64,000 nt of DNA from Acanthopleura granulata (taxonomy: Eukaryota; Mollusca; Polyplacophora; Chitonida; Chitonidae): positions 39,918,252-39,982,251 of the forward strand of contig JABBOT010000001.1 of NCBI GenBank assembly GCA_016165875.1, in the 5' to 3' direction. Shown in pieces: positions 38,601-53,600 of the stretch. Position 1 is the stretch's first letter, and the number at the start of each line of letters is the position of its first letter. Position numbers and translations under genes: made by a program. The notes beneath the pieces are model-generated. The model saw nothing but the letters and a program-made list of their open reading frames with translations. It was not told the DNA's origin and ran no database searches.

Positions 38601-41600
38601 CCAAACCTCTGGACTTTGTCCCTTCCACAGATGTTCTCTAGAGCAGAAACAAATTCCCCCACGGTTCTGTCTCCCACATCAATCAGGTGCACCTCAACGA
38701 CACTACTCTTTGGTTCTTCCTTATAGAAATCTATTACACTCTTCACAATGATGTTGACAGCAAGAGTCAGTGGGTAGCCAAAGATCCCGGTACTCAGAGC
38801 TGGAATGGCAATGGATCGGAACCGGTTATCGGAAGCAGCCAATAGGCTCTCAAACACAGCCTCTTCCAACAGCTCGTTTTCTCTCTGATGTCCACCTTTC
38901 CATATGGGCCCCACAGCGTGAATGACTTCTTCACATGGCAGGTTACCTGCCCCGGTCTTCGCAACACTGCCTTCCAGCAGATTCCCATTTTCATGGATAT
39001 ACACATCAGACTCGGCTTGTATGGAAGGGCCGCCTGAGAGAAAAATGAAGAGTCGAAAATAAGTAAATGAAAAATTCATCAGCTGAAAACAGCTTTACTC
39101 AGAGTCTTTTCATCACTGAAGAAATGGCTAAAATACAATAATCAGTGTTGGATCCAGGAATGTTTCTAAGGTCATTGTTGATTGTTTGAACATTCTCGTC
39201 CACCTCGGCGAGGCAAAAGGGCTCGTCATACCTGCGTATGTACCAGTAAATGCGACATCTGTCAGATCTGCTCACACATTCTTGATGCAGACAGACTAGC
39301 CTCAAGCTCATGAAACTACCATTAGCCCACCTGTTAATCTGTAATTCGCGACTGTATCATTAACCATCATTTGCATACTACTCAGATGTATTTTGAAGTA
39401 CCAATTTATAAATAAAAATGTTTGATTTTTATGAAAAAATCATTTGGTTAAAAGGCCATTTTGTGCTGATTCCAAATACGGTCTTCATTGCATTTTGGCC
39501 TTTTTTTACAGTAATTAAAACAGAAATAAAGTTTGAGGTGCTACAGTGGACTTTTTGGATCATATTCAACAAGCTGAGACGTCACAGATTCTTTTTTGGT
39601 TACTAAACCATGCTCTGTTATATTTCCACATTAAATACATATACAGGTGTTGTACTACATATATATTCCTATAAACATATAGCAAGTAGAGGATGTTTTG
39701 CAGCTAAAAAGAATCTGTTACTGTACTTCAGCCTGTTCAATATGGTCCAAAAAGCCCACTGTAGTACCTCAGTCTTTATTTCCATCCTAACCACTCTAAA
39801 AAAATGTCCAAAAATAATGAAAACCAAATTTGGAATCAGCACAAAATGGCCTTTTAGATTATACTTACTTTTTTTAAAATGTGGTCGGTTCTTTTAAGTA
39901 GCCAGAAAAGAAAACTTTAGTCTACAGCTTTTAATATCATCTGTATCAAATAAATGATGTATTTCTGAACCTTTCTTACCTTTTCTAAGAATGGCTGCTG
40001 CCAGTCCTTCAATATGTTGCAGACGATTGTTTGCAGCATTGACCATGGCATCTACCCGATACTCAGTCATGTCACCCTTCACCACCATCACGGTTCTGTT
40101 GCCTGGTAGAGAGACAGATGCCCTGATGGTGTGTTTATCAGAACTGTCTTTGGACACCACAACAAAATCATCAGCCATGGAGGCATCTTGCTTAGAAGAT
40201 TCACAGATGACAACACTGAATTCTGATTCAATATGGCTAAGAAATTCAACTCCCTTAGAAGATGATAAGTACTTTGGGTAGCCTGGTTTGTGGACATGAT
40301 AGCGTTTAGAAATCACCTTTCCTGTCATTTCCTCCAGTTTTGCTTTGGCTTGATGAATGCCTGCCTCAGTTCCTTTGACTTGTAAACCACAACCATCTCC
40401 CTGTGCTTTCACTTGGACAGATACTGCAAACTGCTTAAGCTCTTTTTCCAAAGCCTTGATCTCATTCCGCTTGTACCTGTCTACAAACTGTGCCGTCCCA
40501 GAGTCTAACTGACACAACTCAGAAAGGATAGTGTTTGCTTTCAGGAAGTCCTGGACAACTTCCTGGACACCTGCCATCAAATCACTGGTGGTGACAATGT
40601 TGACTTGAGTCATGTCTGATGCAGGGATAATCAGTACCAGCCCTGGGTGGTTTTCCCTTAAACGATTCACCATGTTATGCCAACGAGAAGATGACAGGAC
40701 AGGGCTGGACTCTTGTTTAATGTTTATCAATGATTCCTGCAAACTAGTCTTAATTAACTGTGATGCCTCTACCAAGTGTTTGTCAGTAGCAGCAAAGACT
40801 GTGACCTGGGTCTCCTGTAAGTCCCAAACGGCCTTCACTGCCTTGTCCCTCATTTGGTCAGCCAAGAACTTCTTCACTTCACTACTGCTCATGAACTCAA
40901 CGATACAGGGTGACAAATCAAGTTTAAAAGTCTTCATTGAGTGCAGCAGCTCATACATCCTGACCTTTGCACGCTCTATATCTGTTGGCAAGCCAACAAA
41001 CTCTATCTGATTTTGCTGAGAGCATAATTTTATCTTTGTATGTGGATCAGGAGCCTGAATGGCTTCTTGGAACTTTTGAGTTTTCAAGAACAGAACCTCG
41101 TGGTGTTTCAAGTTTTTCACTTCTTTTATGGACTTTTTCTGGTGATCAATTTTCTTTTCAATATCTTTCTTAAGTGTTTCTACATCGAGTTTACACTTTT
41201 CCACCATCTGTCGATGTCCTACTATGACAACTGTGGTGCTTTGATCAATGGGTACAACAAGTCCCCCTTCTTTCAGGTCAAACTTAGGAGATTTCAAACC
41301 CACAATTATCTGATGCCATGTTTCCTGCAAGCACTCCAGTTTTTCAACATGAAACATTTTCAGAAATTCAGTAACGACATGACTGACAGTTTCCCTCCAC
41401 CTTGCCATCAGTTGTCTGTTTTTCTCCTTTTCTTCAAGGGTGCAGTGAACTGTGATTACTCCGTTTTGACCTGTTTTGAAGTCAACTTTAGCACCTAAGG
41501 GCAGAAGTTCCTGGTCTAGAGCTTGCTTGTTCAGTACAGAATTTGAAAAGAATTCTAAGAGATAGGGGTCTAGGGGCACATCCATAGGCTTGGGAATAGT

Positions 41601-44600
41601 TATGGGAAATGCCTTCCCATCCAATGAAACCAACCCAAGACAGTCATACTGTACACATAATGACAATTTCTGTCCTTCTAATTCATGGCTGTTTTTAAGC
41701 ACTTGTACCAAATCTGCAAAAAAGACATAGACAAATCAGTCAAACAGCACCTGTATGAGTCCCATTGATCATCACTGCAGAAGTTCATGAATTTCATGTG
41801 AATAGGTTCAGAGACATGGCAGTTACAAGACTGACAAACAGACAGAAGGACGGGGACATAATAACAGCCCTTAGTCCTTCAGATATCTAACTTCCAAAAT
41901 CTGACCAGTTATTAAGGTCCTCTGGCAGAGAAGCTCAGGTAAGAGACACCAAACGACATAAACACAATGTAAATAACTCAAGTGAACTATCAAATTTGCA
42001 ATGGGACTTAACTAATGATTGGTGGTATTTGATAATATATTTGTTTAAAGCACACATACACAGATATAATGATGCACATATAATATTTATAAGACTAAAA
42101 ACTGTGACAGAAGAGACCATCTTTACATAAAGTATGCATGATAAAAGGCCATTTCATGGGATCCCAAATAGTTCCACTGATTCCTTTCAACAAATTTTAG
42201 GTCATATACAGTATGTGACAATTATAATGCCAAACTGCTTTGATCATACACATAGTTACATATATTTCACCTTTGTGGTTTTCAAAGTGTACCAAAGCAT
42301 AGGCTTCCTCCCTGAACAGCTCCACACCCCGAACAGGGCCTCCTTGGCTTCTCTTTTTGTTATCAAAGTAGAGGTGCAATGCATCTTCGGTAATTCTAGG
42401 ATTGAGATTGGTAACACGAACAGAGTTGCTAATAGGTACTCCTGACACGGAGATGTCACGCTTTTCCAGAGGTCGGCCTTTACAAGCCTGCTGGAACTGG
42501 GCCAAATCTGTAATAAAATGGGAACAGTGTAATATCTAGGAAATAAGAAGTGCATGGTTTGGGAAAAATACAGAATATGCAATAAAAAATTAAGTCCATG
42601 TTTTTTTGCGAATGGGGGGGGGGGATTAGTTTGTATTGGCGTTTTCCGTCCCACTGGGGCGATGCACACCAGACAGGGCTTGAGGTTGTTAGCATTCAGT
42701 AAGTTATGTTAGTCTGTTAACAAAAAAAAATATTTTATGGTGGGGTGTCTAGAATCTATGACATCTAGTTAGGAAATTAGCCACAGCCTGTAATATCTTA
42801 TTTTGCTGTTTCGTAGGGCTCAGTACGGTAACTTTGTTAAAGCGGCGGATGCCGAGGAGGCGTAGTTCTGCGTACATAGTATGACGGGGGTGTGTATGCC
42901 GTAGACATCAAAACATAAGTGACCAGAGAGGAGTCAAAATACTAGCATTTCGTCTTGACGACACCTAAGCGATAGGTCATAACGACAGGTAACTAGTGAA
43001 TTGTGTTCATGGAAAAATCTCCCTTTGTCGGCGTTATCCCATTCGTTCTGCCACATGTCTATGAACTTTTGCTTTACTAAGTTTATTGCTTCTGTTAGCG
43101 ATAGAGGAACAGTGAGCGTTATGTCAGGCAACATAAGAGCTTGTTTAGCCAACTGATCAGCCTGTTCATTACCAGGAATACCGATATAAGCCGGCACCCA
43201 ATCAAACGATATAGAGACGCCACGGTAGTCAAGGGTGGTGCACAGGTAGAGTATTTAATGTATGAGTTTAGAGGATTTGTTCCACGCAAAATTCAGCAGA
43301 GCCTGTAGAGAAGAGAGAGAGTCTGTAAAAATAACAGCCCGTATAGGCCTAAGTTCCATCAGAAACTGGAGGGCACAGATAATTGCAGTGAGTTCAGCAG
43401 TGAGCACGGCTAAAGAGTCAGACAGCCTGAAGGACTTGGTATATTTAATTTCTGGCACGCAAAATGACGCTCCCACCACATTGGTGTTAGGACACTTAGA
43501 TGCGTCAGTATAAACTTTCACGTACTCTGACCAGTTAGACTGGATATGGTCTTTAGCGCATAATAAGGAAATAGTAGAGTTATCAGACTTGCTAGTTTTA
43601 GAATGAAGGTCAGTAGAGATATGTGGGGAAATCAAGTTCCATGGTGGGAAGTCTGGTACAGAGGAGTGCTGTATGTTTAAATCCCCAGATTGAATATGAG
43701 CGGCTGTTTGGCTGGATCTCTGCTTGAATGATAACGCTGTATTAGGCCGACTGTCATACAAGCCGTCATAGTAGGAAGGTGCGAGGATAGCAGAGGCAGA
43801 GTTGTTCCTATCCGCCCTAAGTCTAAGAGAGAACCCCACAGTGTGCAGTCGTCTGCGGATGTGCAGGGGCCATTCTTGGCAGAACACCTGCATGGCATTG
43901 AGTGGCGTCGTTTGCATTGCCCCTGTGCAGATTCGCAGCGCCGCACACTGAATGGCGTCAAGCCTAGAGTTAAGACTGGCACAGGCCGAGTCGTAGGCCT
44001 CACAACAGTAATGTAGCCTTGAACGGATGAGGGAATGGTACAGTAACAGCAGGCAGTGTCTGTCAGCACCCCATTCTCGCCCAGAGACACACCTCATCAG
44101 ACTGATGGCCTTCTTACATTTAGTCAATGTGTAATCAATATGCTTAGACCAAGTAAGCCGTGCGTCAAGTACTACCCTGAGATATATGAAAGAGGAGGAA
44201 AGTGTGACTGGGAAATTATTTAAGGTAATCTCAACATCCTTTATGGCCCGCCTGGTAAATATAACTGCTTCTGTTTTTTCAGACGAGAACTTAAACCCCC
44301 ATTTTAGGCTCCACTCGACAATAGCATCCAAACCCTGCTGGATATATTTGGTACACAACTTGAGGTTTCTCGAAATGCACCACATGGCTTTGTCATTGGC
44401 AAATAGAGTACATTTAAGTTTAGATGACAGGACACCGGGTAGGTCATTGATAGCAATATTAAATAGAGTTGGGGACAAAACACTGCCCTGGGGCACTCCG
44501 TTCTCAATGGGCACTGGTCTGGAGTAGTCCCGGCCAACTCTGACCTTGATGGAACGGTCAGTGAGAAAATCCCTAACCCATCCTAACATTCTTCCCGCAA

Positions 44601-47600
44601 TACCCATGCCTTCCATTTTAATTAATACTCCCGTACGCCACATCATGTCATACGCCTTCTCTATGTCTAAAAATACTGCGAATAGATATTCTTTATTACA
44701 CAAGGAGTTTCGAATATTGTTCTCCAGGGTAATGACGTGATCAGCAGTGCATCGCCTGTTTCTAAAACCGCTCTGGACAGGGCTAAGAATGTTATGTTTA
44801 TTCAAATACCACATCATCTTTATCATCTTCTCCATCACTTTGCACAGAGTAGTAGTGAGGGCAATAGGTCTGTATGACGAGGGAACAGAGGGGTCTTTAC
44901 CAGGATTGGGCATAGGGACTACAATGGCCTGTTTCCACTGGAAAGGAAGTTTCATATTAGCCCATATGGTATTGTATAAGAGAAGCAGAAGTACGATACA
45001 TTGCTCCGGTAGATTACGTAACATTGAATACGTAATGGCGTCTTCTCCTGGGGAAGATTTCGAAGATGTTGAAATGGCCTGCTTTAATTCTAAGAGAGAG
45101 AAATCATCATTAATTGGCGTATCCTCGGGCATAATATTAGTAAATGGGTGTAGTTCTTCAGTGTCTTCTTTGTGAGGAATGAAGTCTGGTGGGTAGTTGC
45201 AGGAGCTAGAGACAAATGAAAAACTATCAGCTAATACATTGCTTTTATCAGCATTAGTGACATAACTGACATCATTTTGAACAATAGTTGGAGAAGAGAC
45301 GAATCTACTTTTCCCAGTTATGGATTTGATCTGGGCCCATACTGATTTCAAAGGCGTGTGCTCTTTCAAATTAGAACAAAATTGACGCCAGTGTTCTCTT
45401 TGGCTGCGCTTGATTGTACGCTGCGCCTCGGCCTTAGCACGCTTATATAGGATGATGTCTTCGTAAAGCCTTGTTCTACGCGCACGGTTTTTAAGACGCT
45501 TTCGTTCCTTGATAGCTCTAGAGCAATCTTCATTCCACCAAGGGACGGGCATTTTTGGGAAAGTTCCTCCTACTGTCTTGGGGATAGCCTTAGCGGCTGC
45601 TGTATTAATTGCGCTGACAATATTGTCATAAAATATATTTACATCTTTATGAATGGATACCTCGGAGAAGGATTTTATACATTCTTTCTGGTAGACAGAC
45701 CAGTTTGCACGTTTGGTGCTCCACCTAGAAGGTTGACCGACTTCATTAACGTGGGGAGTAAACTGGCATGAGACGAAAATAGGGAGGTGGTCGCTGCCAC
45801 AGGGAGACGTCACATCGACTGACCAGTCGAATGATAAGCTTATGTCTGATGAGCATAGTGTAAGATCAAGGTGGGATACAGTGCCTGAGTGGGGGTCTAT
45901 CCGAGTGCCCGTCCCGTCGTTAAGTACACAAATGTTGTAGTCGTCGATAAAATCGGCGATGATTTTCCCATTACAGTGTGTTAGAAGATACCCAAATCGG
46001 ACTGTGGGCATTAAAATCACCGCATAGAATAAACGATGAGCTAACTACAGACATAATTATGTTAAGATCGTCCCGTTCGACATGTTTGGAAGGGTTGTAG
46101 ATGTTTACGATACTGACAGCAGGGCCAGAAGATCTAGATATATTAAAACACTGGACCTCGATACTCTTAAGTTTAGGAATTTGATCTCAGAGTATGAGAG
46201 TCCATGTTTAAGTAATATGGCAACGCCTCCCTTTTCCCTTGTATGCCTGTCGATTCTACTAATAGAGTAACCGGGATAGGTGAAACTGAGGTGTGGTTTT
46301 AAGAATGTTTCTTGCAAACATATGACATGTGGCGTAGGATTTATATTAGAAATGTAGAATTTAAGTTCTTGCCCATGTGTACCAATGCCTCGTACGTTAT
46401 AGTGAAGTAGATAAAAAGCCATTGTTAAGAAAGAGAGCAAGACATAAACTAGATTCCTGTTGGTAAAAGTATACATTATGTATGGATACTTTCCGCTAAA
46501 TTGTTTAACATAGGGGCTAGACTGGGAAAGTTGACTAGTGCAGGCCCCAAATGTGCCTGGGTGATGCAGAGTATTTCTGAAACGAAGGTCTTGTTGTCAC
46601 TCAGGTCAAAGACTTTTAGCATAATTTCAGCAAATAAGGCAATGATACGAGTGGCCACATTAATGGACAGATCTTCTGTCTGTGTGGAGGAGGTGGATTC
46701 AGTTTGGGTTGAAGTAGACTTCATGACGGGTTTGACACATTTAAACTCAGTTATGGGCTGTATTGTAGTTTGCTGTGCTGGAGGTGGGGCTGTGGTGTCT
46801 TCTCCTTCTAACAGCGCTTTTTCTGCAGGACTCTCGGGGTACGGCTGCCTGTCTTCAAACTGCACATTTTTTAGAGCTTCAGAGAACGAGATCTTTTGAG
46901 TCACCCGGATGTATTGGGCTCTGCCTATCTGTTTCCTGTAGGGACACCCGAGGTACGCTGACGAGTGACCAAGAGAGCCACAGTTGACACATAATGGCCT
47001 ATCTAAATTGTCACAGTGCTCAAAGTCATGGTCGCCCGAACACCTCGGGCATCTTCGCTTTCCCCTACAAGAAGTAGAGATATATCCGTAAGCCTGGCAC
47101 TTAAAGCAACGAAGGACAGGCGGTATGTATGGTTTGACTGGGAAAATTTCATAACCCAGCGTAACTTCCGTGGGCAGCTCCTCAAGGTCAAAGGCTAATA
47201 ACATACACGATGTTTTAATTTTTTCCTTTCCTTTATACATTCTTTCAACTTTTATGCACCTACTCTTTTTTAGGGCACCTAGAACGTCATCTTCTGTCAA
47301 CTCTTCACCAACCCTGTATATAACTCCCCGAACAGACATGGCCGATGACTGCAGTCGGCATTGTACATCCCTTCCCATAAGTGTCGTTAAGCTTAAGGCT
47401 TTTTTAGTTTGTGCAGGACCTGAGCATACAATCAGTAGGTCTTTTCTACCACACTTCTTGACTTCCTTGACGTTACCTATAGCTTGTTGTATAGCTTGAC
47501 CAAACTTTATATTATTCCAAGCCGAAATGGGTAGACCTCCCATGGAGGTGATTATAACATTGTGGTTGTTTTGGTTATTTTTTTGACTCCACTGTCTTAT

Positions 47601-50600
47601 CTTTTTTCCATCTGAGTTGGTACGTTCTGCAGAGAGATCACGACTTCGTTTAGTTGCAGAGCGGGTCTGTACAAATTCCACTGAGGTTTCTTCACCCCCC
47701 TCGGGGTCGTCCATGCTGGCAGCTTTAGTGTCGGTAAATACAGAAATATAGGTGCGTACGGACAAGGGGGGTTATTATGTAATGACTGTTACAAGAGAAC
47801 AAAGGGGTCGCCCGGGAGCTGCTCCGGGCTAGAGACACAACGATAGGCGCTCTGTTAGTATGGCAGAGGGACAGGGCAAGTACAGGCTTCTCTGAAAGTA
47901 CAATCCTACCGCTATACGTAAGGTATAGCAGACTATAGCCCTATTCTAAATGAAGATTTCCCAACGGTATTTAATTTATATATATACAAATATTTGCTTT
48001 GAGAGTCCCACAAGCCGCTATCAGTCTAATGGTGCTATGTATCTTTCTACGCATAAGAATCTGCGATCGAAGACATGCACTCAAACACGAGGCACACACA
48101 CCTAATTACAAAGCGTGAGAGAGGGGGTGGGAGAATATGGCCAAATACCGACCACTGGCGGCCTCAACTCCGATAAATAATCCTGGTTAAATAGTATCTG
48201 GAAGTAGGGGAAGTATCTACAAACTTATGTGTTATAATATATACACGCTCGAATATATACAAGACATATATACAGGGTTAGGAATTAGCAAAGATAGTGT
48301 AGAGGTAACCTCACAATGGGCTGGTTCTCGATACCACGTCTGCACTCCTCCGTGTCGTGTCTGTGCGTCTTCTTTTTTTGTGAACAGCATTATTTGTCTC
48401 ATGTCATTACAGTGCAGTGTCCCAATGTTGACATGTACATGTAAACATATCACTTCTGACAAATTTACAGAACATGTGTCAAGTTGGCATTTCTCAATTG
48501 TGAATGAGTACATGTGATAATTTTTTGGATACATGTACACAGGTATGCTTTGATTGACGCATCAGGATTGGTTGTCAACATCTTGAAAAGGCTAACTAAA
48601 ATCAATACATGCATCCTGTAATCTTATTACTATCACCTAACAAATGTCTGGTTCACTTTCTTGCTTGACTCAGCTTGAGTCCCGAAGAAGTTTTCCAGAG
48701 GTGTTCTATGAATATTTTAAAAATTCTACAATATTTTTCAATTGAATTAGTAACAAATGATCATCACAACATAGCCAGTAATTTGGTGATGCCATGATAG
48801 CCATTTAGAGTGATGTCATATTAACAAAATTTGATAAAGAAAAACAGAAACAAATACTGCAGATGCCCAACTCCAGAGTTTCAGTTCTATTTTGTTTCCA
48901 AAGGGCCAAGATTTCTTTGATTTTGACAATTTGTCATTGCAAACTTCATGGGCTCAGCATTGTCTTTCAGCAGTCTTTTTTGTAGCTTCGTTTCTGCCTG
49001 CATGGATGTCAGCATTAGCAGGTTATAGACAATAACATCCCCAACACAGCAGGATAACATGTAAGTATCATCACAAAGGCACATGTTCTCAATTCCACAT
49101 AAATAACTATCCAGACGCACCAAACTGCTACAGTTCACTACTTAAAATACCCTCAAATTCCAATTTGTAACTCCTACGTAATGTCTATTTACCATAAGAA
49201 GCGATACAACGTTGCAGCTAAAGTATCAGGTGACGTTTTCCAGATTATTCCTTCAGGACTTTACCCAGATAAAACTGTCCAACAATGCCTTATTCCCACA
49301 GATGAATTTTAACTTTTAAAATATTTTTCTTGTCATACCTGTGGCCTGTGTCATAACTGATATATATTTTCCATGTATATATACAGTGGCAGATTTTATG
49401 TTGACTCTAACAGTCAACATCATGCACTTTATGTAGGATGAATGCAACGTTACACTGGTTTATAAGAATGAGATTTAATACATTACTTTACAAATAAACA
49501 AGTCAAGATACCTGCTTCGAGCACAAATGATCAGGATTTCTTCTATGTGAGACAAGCAAAAGATGCCTCCAGGTTAAAGCATTGTAATCTTCGACGGTCA
49601 CACACAATTCAGCCAATTTTAAGTGTTTATGGGAGTCTTTCTAACACTTGAGACTTTACAAGTGCTTAACCAAAGTTTCAAGACAAAAACCCAGAAAAAT
49701 GTACATCAAAGTTCAAACTGAGGTCAACAGTAGGCTGTCACTAAAATCTGTCCCATAGAAATAAACAGTGCATGTGTACTGATGCACTACTTGAAACTGA
49801 TGTGCGCCTTATTCAGGCTGTCATTTATGTCACTTACCGACACTTTCACTGAACAGCAACATGAAGGTACCAGTCCTCTCCCCGGGCACAATTCTCAACG
49901 GTTCCTGTCCACAGCATTTCTCAATGTACATATTCAGACACTCAGGAGTAGTGTTACTGCTCACTCCCTCTATGAACACTTTGCCGGGGTCCATTGGGAT
50001 GGGTTGAGGTGGGTGATAAGGCCTGACCTGTAACTTCACGCCATCTACCACATGATCATTTCTGGAAAGCACAGAATTCACCACTGAAAAATACAAGAAA
50101 TAAAAGAAACATGACATTAATATTCTTACTTTGTAGTGATATTAATATCTGAATGTTTGAATTTAATTTATTTGGTTACACCACATTTTTCATGATGGCA
50201 GTGGAGAAATCTGGAGAGTCATGGGTAAACCACTGACCTTTGGCAAGTTACTTACTTGAAACTTACCAACATATGACATACAGATGCCTTAATTCTTCTA
50301 ATTTTGGAGACATCTGGTTTGCTCTTTTTAGCCAGTAAGCACTTAATTGTTGAAGGAATACACAGTTTCTCTGTTCACACATCGTTAGTTCATCTGATGA
50401 ACAACATATCCAAACCTTTAATTTTCTGAAAACACTGAGACAGACACGGAAATGTTTTCACCCCCAATACCATCCTATAAATTGGAAGTATTAGGCTATG
50501 CACCACTTATTTGGTGGAAGAGAAGCCATCTTCAGCAAATTTTTGACTGCGCAAACAGATACACCACTGAGGAAGCTTATTGTCACCAAGGATTCATGAA

Positions 50601-53600
50601 CTGTGAGAGCAGGGAATCTACATACTCCCTGCCCAAGGCTGAGTTTGAACTGAAATGGAGCACATTATTTACATGTAAATTTACTTAAATAAATTCACAT
50701 ATACATATGGTCAGGACCAACTTTGGGGCTTTATTAAGCAGAGCTAGTGGACATATAAGTCAAGACTTCATTTTATTGCGTTTAAGACAACAAGGTTTTT
50801 AAATATATCAGACAAGAAAGTTTCTAATCATCAATGGAAATCGTGGCAAGAAGATTACACCTGGAGCTTACAACAGGCCATTCTCAAGACATTATTTCAT
50901 GTACACTGTTTATCAGTATCTGTTCAAGAAACACCATCATCATATGATCTTAATCCTGACAGACAAGATCTGTCCTATTATCTTGTCCAATTTGATTACT
51001 GGAACAAAAAACAGGTGAAGCTGTATTTTGCAATCTGTGGTCACATGATGTGATTTTTTGAAATGGTTTATTTCTTTTGACAAGTAGTAATTAACAAGTT
51101 GATTCTGTAAATATCAGTGTAATCATAGCTTTAACAAACAGACAGACAGACAAAAAAACATGACACAGAAAAAGAAGCTGACAAAGGGTTAAAACAGACT
51201 TACATTGACAGATGTACAAGAGATTTACATCAGAGCTCAATTACCTTGTGGATCACAAAACTTGATACGCATTGATCCGTCTTCTTCCTGGGAAACCTCT
51301 GACACATCCCCACCTCCAGATCGGCGCTTGTTTTCAAAGTAATCCTGCACAGTCTCCCTTGAAACCTTCTCTGTCGTTTCAGATATCAGAATGGTGTCTG
51401 TCAAATTTGTTGGTTTACCATCCTCTTTGCGGGGACTATTCCACGGTGTCAGGCACGGTGATATCAGTAGAGATTTACCTCCCAACGTTATCCCCCCAGA
51501 CTTTCCATGTGTAATTATTCTCTCAGCAACTAAATTATTAAACAGTAAGCCAAAAAACGACATGACACATATGGGATATACACGCAGATATAAACACCAC
51601 ACTGATGGAAAACATGTTGTGATCCACATTGGCCAGGCAGAGCTAATGGCCACATGAGCTGTCACTGTACAGTAAGTGAAAGCAAAGGATTCAAACAAAA
51701 CTTTGACAGGAAAATTATCATGCAATAAGAAAAATGGGGAGAATTTTTGCACAGCAGTTCTGGCAAATTTCATATATGGCAAAATATATGGCATATATCA
51801 CAAACAAATATATCTCTTTAAACTTAAAAATAATAATTTCATAAACAACGGAAATTTGTTACATGCTGTGCACTCGAGTGTACATGTGTATGTAAAATTA
51901 CAGTAAAACCTATGAAGACCGACCATGCGTAGGACCAATATAAAATGTCTCATACTGACAATAAATGATTGAAAGCAAATTTACGGCTTTATTCAAACTT
52001 TATTTATTCAAGCAGGAGGGAACCGTGAAAAGGTGCTGTGCAGACAACATGCAATGTAGTGGCAGTTTTCTCAGGTCAGATAAGCACTATGGGACTTATA
52101 AACATGGCCAGTGTTCAGAGTTGACAGGTTCCAGGATATCGAGGTTGGATTGTAAGTATTTGAAATGGATAAAAAGGTGGATCGCAAGAAATGGCTGGTG
52201 TTGGCAGGATTCTGGTATATCAAGGGTTCGGTCTTTACAAGTTTCACTGTATACACATCTATGTTTTGGAATAAAGAATTATAATTATTAAAAGGCATGG
52301 CCTATGGTTTCTGATTGAAAATATGGGTATCATATCAATTTTAACACAGTCTGTTTCAAAAAAACATATTCTAAGAAAAAAGGCACACCAACCTTTCGGG
52401 TCCTTGAAAGTAATTTCTGCTACACCATCTTCTATGAATTTCAGCCTTTCAATTTCACCACCTTTAGACTTCCTTTCATTTTCAAACAATAATATGATCA
52501 TTTCTCCTGGTGTTTTAGGGTCGAATCCACTAACAATGATTGTTGTGCAGTCTTCCTCACCATCTTCCTCCCAGAGGGACACGGACAACCGGCCGTTCCC
52601 CAGAATCAAATCATCCCTCTTTAGAACTCTCAAGCAGACTAGAACACAAATAATGGAGACACATTGTACAAGGGCCTCTCTGACAGTGTACAGTAGGTCA
52701 GGCTTTGTCCCATGTGGTGACCACCAAACAGAGCTGTACATCTATTTATACATATGCACAGTACAACCTAAAACCAACTTGACATCAAACAAAATAAACT
52801 AAAAACACAAACGGGACAAATTTTTGTAATAATATCTTGGAACGACGAAACCATAAAATCCAAACTTGTAAAAATCAGAACATTCCATACATAGTTTTAT
52901 ATACACATGGTTGAAAACATTGTCACAATAAGAGAAAGTCATAAATTCTCATTTTATTTAGTTGTACCTTTTTCATATGACTTTCTTGACGCCATAATGT
53001 GGCTGAAATACTGCTAAAGTGGAATTAAACCATAATCATTCATTCACTCTACAAGGCTTGCAGCAGTTGGAAATTTCTGTGACCTGCATGTCCTTTAATT
53101 TCGTGGCAGTCGGTCATTCGCAATCTGTTCCTTCACCTTTCTGAGGGACTCATGGAGCTTTTCACCACTTGTAACTGCCTTGTAATCCTTGTCTAAATGC
53201 AATGGTTGTTATTATATTTTCTTAAGCAAAGACATGATGGCAGAATGCTCACCCATTGTCCGCTAGAAGGTGTCACTTATCCTAATCACAGGAAACGAAC
53301 ACTTGACTTGCCAACGTCTACTTTCATACACCGAAGTACACGCACAAACATATGAGCGCTCTCATCACTTCGTGCGGACTGCTCTCCTCCCACGTAATCC
53401 TCCCTCGCTACATGTATTTAGTAACTCTTCAGTGTGTGGGGTGGGTAAACAAACAGGAAGTGAAAGACCGTTGCCGTGTTTGAAACTGACACAGCAAAGA
53501 CATAAAAGAAGGGAGAAAACTTGGGATGGGGGTTGTGTGTGGGTCCACCGTGCCCCTACTTGGTATTTGTGTGCAGTGAGAGTGTCTAGGGGAACAGCAA

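Larger units (their letters stand above)
42800..48180 (-). mobile_element. Dead LINE of the I group, in the gene 1 intron
   Basis: Non-LTR retrotransposon with a zinc-knuckle ORF1 and an ORF2 holding endonuclease, reverse transcriptase and RNase H. It lies in the 7.3-kb intron between gene 1 exons 9 and 10, in the same direction as the gene. Outer ends are approximate; no target duplication or clear 3' tail was found. RNase H plus APE-type endonuclease places it in the I group; the exact clade is not resolved. Confidence 0.85.

Noticed and set aside
43262..45175. Plus-strand open frames opposite the LINE ORF2
   Set aside because: Shadows of the long minus-strand reverse transcriptase frame.
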